DNA of 64,000 nucleotides, from positions 1-64,000 of the forward strand of contig CAJTVN010000021.1 of the NCBI GenBank assembly GCA_910579685.1. The letters run 5' to 3'. Below, one piece after another: positions 57,963-64,000 of the stretch. The notes under the pieces were generated by a model, which saw nothing but the letters and a program-made list of their open reading frames with translations, did no database searches and had not been told where the DNA came from. A program made the translations under genes and the position numbers. Origin of the DNA: an uncultured Lachnospiraceae bacterium (GTDB taxonomy: Bacteria > Bacillota > Clostridia > Lachnospirales > Lachnospiraceae). Within the stretch, counting starts at the first letter, position 1. Each line of letters begins with the position of its first letter.

Positions 57963-59294
57963 ATGAAGGACATGACGGCCGGAAGTCCCGGTAGACTACT
58001 ATTACATTTTTCCCTTTCTTTGATATTTGGGAATCTTTTCCAGCAGCTTTATACTTTTGTGGATACCATAATCGTGGGACAGTATCTGGGGCTTTCCGCC
58101 CTGGCGGCCCTGGGAGCCGTGGAGTGGCTGATCTTTGTGATGTTCGGCTGTACGCAGGGGGTGACCCATGGATTTTCCATCCACATTGCGCAGAAATTCG
58201 GAAGCCGCAGCTTGTATGAGCTGAAAAAAAGCATTACCCATTCTCTGTACCTCTGTATCGGTCTGTCGGCGCTTTTGACCGTTTTGGGTCTTTGGCTGGG
58301 GATTGCGCTTTTGCATCTTCTCAAAACGCCCGAGGAAATTATTGAGCCGGCTTTTTCCTATTTAAGAATTCTTTTTGCGGGGGCATTTGCGTCTGTTTTT
58401 TATAATTTCCTTGCGGGGATTCTCCGGGCGTCGGGAGACGGAACCTCGCCCCTGAAAGCGGTTGCTGCGGGATCCCTGTGCAATATTGGGCTGGATCTTG
58501 CCTTTGTGATCTGGCTTGGCTGGGGAATTGAGGGAGCGGCGCTTGCCACGGTTTTATCCTGGGTTCTTTCGGCGCTCTATTGTCTTATGGTTCTTGGAAA
58601 AATGGAGATCATAAGACCGGAGAGGGGCAGCTGGAAACCCGATGTATCCTGCCTGGGCAGTATGCTTTCCCTTGGTATCCCGGCGGGATTTCAAAATATC
58701 ATAACGGGGGCGGGAGGGATCGTTGTCCAGTCAGTGGTCAATGGCTTTGGTGTGCTGTTTATCGCCGGCTTTACTGCGGCAAATAAGCTGTACGGGCTTC
58801 TGGAGACGGCGGCGGCCTCCTACGGTTATGCGGTGGCTTCCTATACCGGACAGAATGCAGGGGCGCATTTGACGGACCGGATCCGAAGCGGGCTTAAGAG
58901 TGCTGTGGCTTTGGGAACACTGACCGCTTGCCTGATGTCTTTTGTTATGCTTATCTTTGGAAAAAAGATTTTAGGCTGTTTTCTGGCGGGAGAGGAGCAG
59001 GCCCGTGCGGCCATAGCCGTGGGTTATGAATTTCTGATCGTGCTGGCTGTCTTTTTCCCTTTTTTATACCTTCTGTACATTCTGCGCTCCTGCGTTCAGG
59101 GAATGGGGGATACGCTGCTCCCCATGATTTCCAGTATCGTTCAGCTTTTTATGCGTGTATCCTGCGCATTGCTTCTGACCAGGTTAATAGGGGGCAGAGG
59201 CGTCTTCTTTGGGGAGGCCGCGGCCTGGGTGGGAGCGGATCTGCTGCTATTTGCCGTGTTTGTGCACAGGATAAAGGGGATGGAGGGTTCATAG
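57963..59294 (+). CDS. MATE-family efflux transporter
   Basis: The protein is 443 residues from ATG 57963, just after a ribosome binding site (GGGGAAGGCACAAGG); a longer in-frame reading from 57825 crosses the terminator and is rejected. Twelve hydrophobic segments are predicted in two halves. Typical MATE segments include FVDTIIVGQYLGLSALAALG and, in the second half, ASYTGQNAGA with the surrounding helices. It exports cationic drugs or metabolites driven by sodium or proton gradients; the substrate is unknown. It is followed by a small membrane gene 1 nt later. Confidence 0.9.
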   Translation: MKDMTAGSPGRLLLHFSLSLIFGNLFQQLYTFVDTIIVGQYLGLSALAALGAVEWLIFVMFGCTQGVTHGFSIHIAQKFGSRSLYELKKSITHSLYLCIGLSALLTVLGLWLGIALLHLLKTPEEIIEPAFSYLRILFAGAFASVFYNFLAGILRASGDGTSPLKAVAAGSLCNIGLDLAFVIWLGWGIEGAALATVLSWVLSALYCLMVLGKMEIIRPERGSWKPDVSCLGSMLSLGIPAGFQNIITGAGGIVVQSVVNGFGVLFIAGFTAANKLYGLLETAAASYGYAVASYTGQNAGAHLTDRIRSGLKSAVALGTLTACLMSFVMLIFGKKILGCFLAGEEQARAAIAVGYEFLIVLAVFFPFLYLLYILRSCVQGMGDTLLPMISSIVQLFMRVSCALLLTRLIGGRGVFFGEAAAWVGADLLLFAVFVHRIKGMEGS

Positions 59295-59295
59295 A

Positions 59296-59652
59296 ATGGA
59301 AGCTGTCATAATCGCAGGAAATTATCTTATCATGCTGATGTTTTTTCTGGCGCCCGCGGCCCTGGTTGCCATTGACTTTGTATTTTTTGTGAAAAAGAAG
59401 GAACAGCCCCTTTTTGAACTCTGCGCCTTTTTCGTGGGCGGCGTTTACGACAGATATGGTTATCCGCTCTCGCGTCACATTAACAGTGCGTGGAGTGCGG
59501 ATGCGGTTTATCTGCTCATGAAGCCGTTGGAGTGGGCCTTTGTCCTGATCCTTTATCTGCTGGAGGAAAGGCCGGAGGACAGAATCTGCAGGCAGTATCT
59601 GCCGCAAGGGAGAACTATTCCTTCCAAACGGGGGAAAAATGTGATAGGATAA
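59296..59652 (+). CDS. small hypothetical membrane protein, 118 residues
   Basis: One long N-terminal hydrophobic segment (NYLIMLMFFLAPAALVAIDFVFFV), a second one near residue 80 (WAFVLILYLLEE), and a basic C-terminal tail. It begins 1 nt after the MATE stop, so the two are co-translated. I do not recognise the family with confidence. Confidence 0.68.
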   Translation: MEAVIIAGNYLIMLMFFLAPAALVAIDFVFFVKKKEQPLFELCAFFVGGVYDRYGYPLSRHINSAWSADAVYLLMKPLEWAFVLILYLLEERPEDRICRQYLPQGRTIPSKRGKNVIG

Positions 59653-59694
59653 GGAGAAAATGTCGTCTGGAAATACGGCAGGTGGAGGGAGAAT

Positions 59695-62600
59695 ATGGAA
59701 ATCACAGAGAATAATCAAAGTCTGGGCGTTGCTTTGAATGAAGAAGAGTACAAAAAGCGGCTGCAAAACACGCTGGAAGAAATTATCAGGAAAGCCCGGG
59801 CTGTGACAACGGAAGCCTCCCTCGCCTCTGTTTTTGAAAGGGAGCTTGCTTATTTCATAAAAACTTATCTTAATAGAGATATAGTGATTGACAAAGAGGT
59901 TGGGCAGAACGATTTAAAGAGCAGAAGGCGGATTTTTAAGGGAAGAATGGATGCGGTTTCGAATGAGCTTGTCATTGAATATAAAAGGCCGGGGAAATTG
60001 GACAGCGCAAAAGATCAGGAAGCGGCGTCCAGACAGGTGGAATCTTATCTGCTGCAGCTTAAAGAGACCGAAAAGGCAGAATATAATGGTATTTTGACAG
60101 ACGGCATAAAAATAAGATTTTTTTATTATTATGACAGAGTTCTGCGGCATACGCCATTTAAAAGGCTTGACTGTAATGATCTGGATAAGGTGGTAAAAAG
60201 CCTCATCGGTGTGGGAAATAAAAAGTTTGTCCCTGAAAATATCATTCGGGATTTTAAGCTGAATTCGGAAAATGGCGTAACGCTGAGGTTTGCTAATTCC
60301 CTGTTTCAGACCCTTATGAATCATATGACAGGAAAGACGGATATGCTGTTTCAGGAATGGCAGGAGTTATTTCATCTGTCAGAAAACGATAATGGCCAGA
60401 ATCTTGATATTTCGAAAAGAAAAGCGGCTCTTGGCGCCATTTTTGGCAGAGAAATTATAGATGCGGAAACGGACTATAAGGCGTTATTTGTACTGCAGAC
60501 CACATATGCCGTCATTGTGAAGCTGATCGCCTGTAAGGTGGTATCAAGGCTGTCAGCAGACCGGCAGAGCGATATTCAATATTTTGAGGATCTTACAAGG
60601 CTGGACAAAAACAGGCTGCAGAGATTTATGGAAAACCTGGAGGATGGGTATACGTTTGCCATCGGTGGCATCCGAAATCTGCTGGAAGGAGATTTCTTTT
60701 CCTGGTACGCTTCCAGGGAACAGTGGAATGAAGAGGAATCGGGCTGCATTTTGGAAATAATTAATCTGTTGGAGGGGTACGCTGACGCGTCTTTTTCCTA
60801 TGGATATGTTGCAATCGATATCTTTAAGGATCTGTATATGGAGATTATGCCGAATGAAGTCAGGCATAGTCTGGGAGAATATTTTACGCCTTCCTGGCTG
60901 GCCGATCATGTGATAGAAAACAGCGAGAGGATGATCGCATGTAAAGGCTGGAAAGCCATCGATCCATGTTGTGGAAGCGGAATCTTCGTTGTCTCTTTGA
61001 TTCGTCATGTGATAGGGAGACGAGATTTGTCCAGCCTTTCACCGGAAGAAAAAAAGAAGCTGTTGGATGAAATACTTACGAGAGTTCAGGGGATTGATAT
61101 CAATCCTCTTTCCGTGCTCACTGCCAGAGTCAGTTATCTTCTGGCAATCGCTCCCCTCCTTTCAGGAATCCCCATGGAGATTCCCATATATCTGGGAGAT
61201 TCGGCAAATGTCCCGGGTAAAATTCTGGTGGATGGGGTGAACTGCTATCAGTATATCGTAAGCACGAAACAGGGAGAGATCAATGTTACACTGCCCTGCG
61301 GTTTTGTGGAAAGCAGGGAATTTCTCGAAAAAATGTGTCTGATTCAGAACATCGTCAAAGCGGAGAATCCGGAGGTTGTTTATAGCAGGATTATGGATTG
61401 TATCAATGAGGAGGACAAAAAAGAGAATGTTCAAAAGGAAATCCGGAAGCTGGCGGAGAGACTGGTAGAGCTGCACCGCAACCATTGGGACGGTATCTGG
61501 ATTCGGATTGCGACGAATTACATGCGGGTTGCCCAGATCCGTGATATTGACATGATTGTGGGAAATCCTCCGTGGGTTAAATGGGAATACCTTCCCCAGA
61601 CTTATGCGGAAAAGATTAAAAAGCTCTGCCTTGACAGGCATCTTTTTTCGGGCCAGACATATATGGGAGCGATCAGTCTGAACATCTGCGCACTGATATC
61701 CAACGTCACAGCCTCATCCTGGCTGAATCAGGGCGGCGTTTTGGCGTTTCTTATGCCAAAGACTCTGATGACGCAGGACTCTTATGCTGGCTTTCGGAAC
61801 TTTTATACGGATGCGGCGGAGGGAAAAAGATTATATTTGCAGAAGGTGGACGACTGGAGTAAGGCGGGTGCTCCTTTTATCTATACGACGGAAAAGTTTC
61901 TGACTTATTATTATCAGGAAAAATATGCAGACTATACTTCCGGAATACCGCTTCGGTTTATGGAGAAAAAGCGGGGAATTGACATCAGGCAGATCAATGT
62001 ACATGACAGATATGAGGATGTGGCGCAGGCTTTCACCTGCCGCAGCGGAAGGGCGTATCAGCTGGACAGAAAACGAACCGGATTTACCATGATCGATGAA
62101 CCGGATACCTTGCGCGCAGGCCTTTACGGCAGGATTATCGGGCGCAGCGACTATAAGGCGAGAAGCGGTGTGGAATTCACCCCTGCGGAGGTATATTTTG
62201 TGGAGCCGCAAAGGGAAAGCGGCAGGAGGGGAAGCTATTTTTTCGTGAATTCTGAATTTACCAATTCTGTGTATAAGGCGGAGGAAAACGGCGGCTTTGA
62301 GGCGGAGACGGATTATATTTTTCCGGTGGTTAAAAGTCCCTGTATCAAAGAGTTTGGGATTGATAAAAGTAACAATTACTGTATTTTTCCTTATAAAAAG
62401 GGCGGCGTGGAATGCGTCAGCCTGGCGGAACTTACACAGAGGGCGGAATATCTGGCCGATTATCTGATCAGAAATAAGGAACTGATTGAAAAACAGTCTA
62501 AGCGAAGCAGGGATATTGCCAAGGGAAAAGAGTTTTACGCATTATCCAAGGTGGGACCGTATACATATGGAGATTATGCCGTGACATTTCGGGATAATAC

Positions 62601-62979
62601 GAGACTGGTAGCCTGTGTGGTAACGCCGGTTAAAACTCCCTGGGGAAAGAAGGTCATGCCGGTCTGTGCCAAGCATGCTCCCTATATCAGCATGGATAAG
62701 GAGGGCAGATGGATTACGGAAGAGGAGGCATACTATCTGTGCGGGATACTCAATACAGACGTGGTGCAGGAGTATTTTCGGTTTTCCTTTAGCGGTCGAT
62801 CCTACAGCATAGATTTTAATATCAGGATGCCCCGGTACGATTCGCAGAATGAGACGCATCGGAAAATAGCTGAGTTATCCAGAAAGGCACACACTGTTTA
62901 TACGGATGCAGCCAAGGTCTCGGAGATTAAGAAACAGATCGAAAAGCTGTATCTGGCTGTATGTGATGAAGAGGGATGA
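59695..62979 (+). CDS. type IIG restriction-modification enzyme (Eco57I-like N6-adenine methylase fused to a nuclease)
   Basis: A 1094-residue single-chain enzyme. The N-terminal 150 residues contain GRMDAVSNELVIEYKRPG, a PD-(D/E)XK-type site with Asp86, Glu95 and Lys97. The gamma-class methylase core follows: FTPSWLADHVI, IDPCCGSGIFVVSLI (SAM loop) and catalytic NPPW (Asn624). The C-terminal 350 residues would be the target-recognition domain. Type IIG enzymes cut and methylate with one protein. It stands alone. GGTGGAGGG precedes the ATG. Confidence 0.88.
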   Translation: MEITENNQSLGVALNEEEYKKRLQNTLEEIIRKARAVTTEASLASVFERELAYFIKTYLNRDIVIDKEVGQNDLKSRRRIFKGRMDAVSNELVIEYKRPGKLDSAKDQEAASRQVESYLLQLKETEKAEYNGILTDGIKIRFFYYYDRVLRHTPFKRLDCNDLDKVVKSLIGVGNKKFVPENIIRDFKLNSENGVTLRFANSLFQTLMNHMTGKTDMLFQEWQELFHLSENDNGQNLDISKRKAALGAIFGREIIDAETDYKALFVLQTTYAVIVKLIACKVVSRLSADRQSDIQYFEDLTRLDKNRLQRFMENLEDGYTFAIGGIRNLLEGDFFSWYASREQWNEEESGCILEIINLLEGYADASFSYGYVAIDIFKDLYMEIMPNEVRHSLGEYFTPSWLADHVIENSERMIACKGWKAIDPCCGSGIFVVSLIRHVIGRRDLSSLSPEEKKKLLDEILTRVQGIDINPLSVLTARVSYLLAIAPLLSGIPMEIPIYLGDSANVPGKILVDGVNCYQYIVSTKQGEINVTLPCGFVESREFLEKMCLIQNIVKAENPEVVYSRIMDCINEEDKKENVQKEIRKLAERLVELHRNHWDGIWIRIATNYMRVAQIRDIDMIVGNPPWVKWEYLPQTYAEKIKKLCLDRHLFSGQTYMGAISLNICALISNVTASSWLNQGGVLAFLMPKTLMTQDSYAGFRNFYTDAAEGKRLYLQKVDDWSKAGAPFIYTTEKFLTYYYQEKYADYTSGIPLRFMEKKRGIDIRQINVHDRYEDVAQAFTCRSGRAYQLDRKRTGFTMIDEPDTLRAGLYGRIIGRSDYKARSGVEFTPAEVYFVEPQRESGRRGSYFFVNSEFTNSVYKAEENGGFEAETDYIFPVVKSPCIKEFGIDKSNNYCIFPYKKGGVECVSLAELTQRAEYLADYLIRNKELIEKQSKRSRDIAKGKEFYALSKVGPYTYGDYAVTFRDNTRLVACVVTPVKTPWGKKVMPVCAKHAPYISMDKEGRWITEEEAYYLCGILNTDVVQEYFRFSFSGRSYSIDFNIRMPRYDSQNETHRKIAELSRKAHTVYTDAAKVSEIKKQIEKLYLAVCDEEG

Positions 62980-62995
62980 CGGAAAGGAAAAATTT

Positions 62996-64000
62996 ATGTT
63001 AGCGTTTGCATGCGACTATATGGAAGGCGCACACGAGAAGATTCTGAAGCGCCTTGAAGAGACCAATTATGAAAAGGAGCCGGGCTATGGCAATGACAGC
63101 TATTGCGAGAGTGCGAAGGAAAAGATTCGCCGGGCCTGTAAATGCCCGGAGGCGGACATCTATTTTCTAACGGGAGGGACTCAGACAAATGCGGTGGTGA
63201 TCGATACCATGCTTCAAAAATACGAGGGCGTGGTGGCGGCCTGCACGGGACATGTGAATGTGCACGAGGCGGGGGCCATTGAGTATACCGGGCACAAGGT
63301 GCTGACCGTTTCTTCCTGCGAAGGGAAAATGGAGGCGGGACGGCTGAGGGAGTTTCTCCAATCCTTCTGGCAGGACGGCTCTCACGAGCATATGGTGTTT
63401 CCGGGAATGGTTTACCTTTCCCATCCCACGGAATACGGCACGCTGTACGGCAAAGAGGAGCTGCTAAAGATCCGGAAGGTCTGCCGGGAATTTAAGATCC
63501 CGCTCTATCTGGACGGGGCAAGACTGGGCTACGGGCTCATGAGCCGTCATACCGACGTGACGCTTGCGGATATTGCAGAGATATGCGATGTGTTTTATAT
63601 CGGCGGAACCAAGGTGGGGGCGCTGTGCGGCGAAGCCGTGGTCTTTACGAAGAATAATACGCCCGGACATTTTCTTACCATGGTCAAGCAGCACGGAGCC
63701 ATGCTGGCCAAGGGGCGCCTTCTGGGGATCCAGTTTGACACGCTTTTCACGGACGGGCTGTACTGCGAGCTTGGCGCCCATGCCATCGGCATGGCGGAGA
63801 GATTAAAGGCCGGGCTTGCCGAGAAAGGGTATTCCTTTTATCTGGATTCCCCCACCAACCAGCAGTTTGTCATACTGCCAAATGCGCAGATCCGGAAGCT
63901 GCGGGAGGAGGTGTACCTTGACCTGTGGGATAAGGTGGATGAGGATCATACCGTAGTGAGGTTCGCCACCAGCTGGGCCACCCGGGCGGAGGATGTGGAT
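62996..64000 (+). CDS. low-specificity L-threonine aldolase-like PLP enzyme (3' end outside window)
   Basis: An open frame of 335 codons from ATG 62996, with AAGGAAA upstream, that runs off the right edge. It is a fold-type I PLP enzyme: LTGGTQTNAVV (cofactor phosphate loop), LDGARLGYGL (Asp over the pyridine nitrogen) and FYIGGTKVGALCGE with the Schiff-base Lys206. These match the beta-eliminating lyase/threonine aldolase family, which cleaves threonine to glycine and acetaldehyde. It begins 16 nt after the type IIG gene. Almost the full length (about 345) is present. Confidence 0.9.
   Translation, partial: MLAFACDYMEGAHEKILKRLEETNYEKEPGYGNDSYCESAKEKIRRACKCPEADIYFLTGGTQTNAVVIDTMLQKYEGVVAACTGHVNVHEAGAIEYTGHKVLTVSSCEGKMEAGRLREFLQSFWQDGSHEHMVFPGMVYLSHPTEYGTLYGKEELLKIRKVCREFKIPLYLDGARLGYGLMSRHTDVTLADIAEICDVFYIGGTKVGALCGEAVVFTKNNTPGHFLTMVKQHGAMLAKGRLLGIQFDTLFTDGLYCELGAHAIGMAERLKAGLAEKGYSFYLDSPTNQQFVILPNAQIRKLREEVYLDLWDKVDEDHTVVRFATSWATRAEDVD

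Overview
The window looks like a chromosomal segment of a Lachnospiraceae-type gut Clostridium. The support is indirect: strong AGGAGG-type ribosome binding sites, TTGACA/TATAAT promoters, a T-box leader on an aminoacyl-tRNA synthetase gene, a ptb-buk butyrate operon, an iron-sulfur L-serine dehydratase of the two-subunit type, GHKL/LytTR and Cache hybrid signalling proteins, and moderately GC-rich coding with several AT-rich insertions. I cannot name a species. No rRNA, tRNA or CRISPR array was seen.

Layout. 1-690: edge of an element-like region (a truncated minus-strand gene and an XRE regulator). 807-5986 (minus): a four-gene operon of two ABC exporter half-subunits, a LytTR response regulator and a GHKL kinase. 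6323-8966: an AT-rich DeoR regulator/P-loop kinase/broken PHP-hydrolase cassette, then a metallophosphoesterase. 9018-12925: accessory genes, namely a small unknown protein, a retropepsin-like protein, a GNAT_C-type protein, and an AAA ATPase with an unknown partner. 12947-14898 (minus): L-serine dehydratase and a small unknown. 15032-17049: RsmH and an esterase. 17245-24315: a carbohydrate locus with a sugar ABC importer, two CE15-like esterases and two AraC regulators. 24426-27815: a large hybrid histidine kinase. 27919-32599: dCMP deaminase-like protein, HAD phosphatase, a stand-alone FakA C-terminal domain, an alcohol dehydrogenase, a CmpB-type membrane protein and an Rpn-type nuclease. 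32623-41165: T-box/aspS, trkA-trkH potassium uptake, an OmpR/HK pair and a repeat-containing exported protein. 41252-44046: a type II restriction-modification system with Vsr. 44162-46166 (minus): ptb-buk. 46344-50855: an exported protein, then a promoter/leader-ORF/terminator attenuator in front of a Smr-less MutS2-like gene. 50969-54358: an AraC/GyrI-like regulator convergent with an ABC-2 exporter operon. 54636-57040: an AT-rich split YfhO-family membrane protein. 57140-64000: a lipoprotein, MATE transporter, small membrane protein, type IIG restriction-methylase and the start of a threonine aldolase.

How they fit together. The metabolic genes suggest fermentation of amino acids and plant polysaccharide-derived sugars to butyrate. 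The importer, CE15 esterases and AraC proteins are contiguous, with ATGA-type overlaps inside the importer genes and again from the first esterase through both AraC genes, and look like one uptake/processing unit. Two restriction systems and an ATPase pair of defence-like architecture give the accessory segments an immunity flavour. The points most worth following up are the uORF/attenuator before the MutS2-like gene (48399-48882), the ATPase/partner pair (10825-12925), and the duplicated CACACAAATCACAAATT box that links the 37.7 kb response regulator to the 40.0 kb repeat protein.
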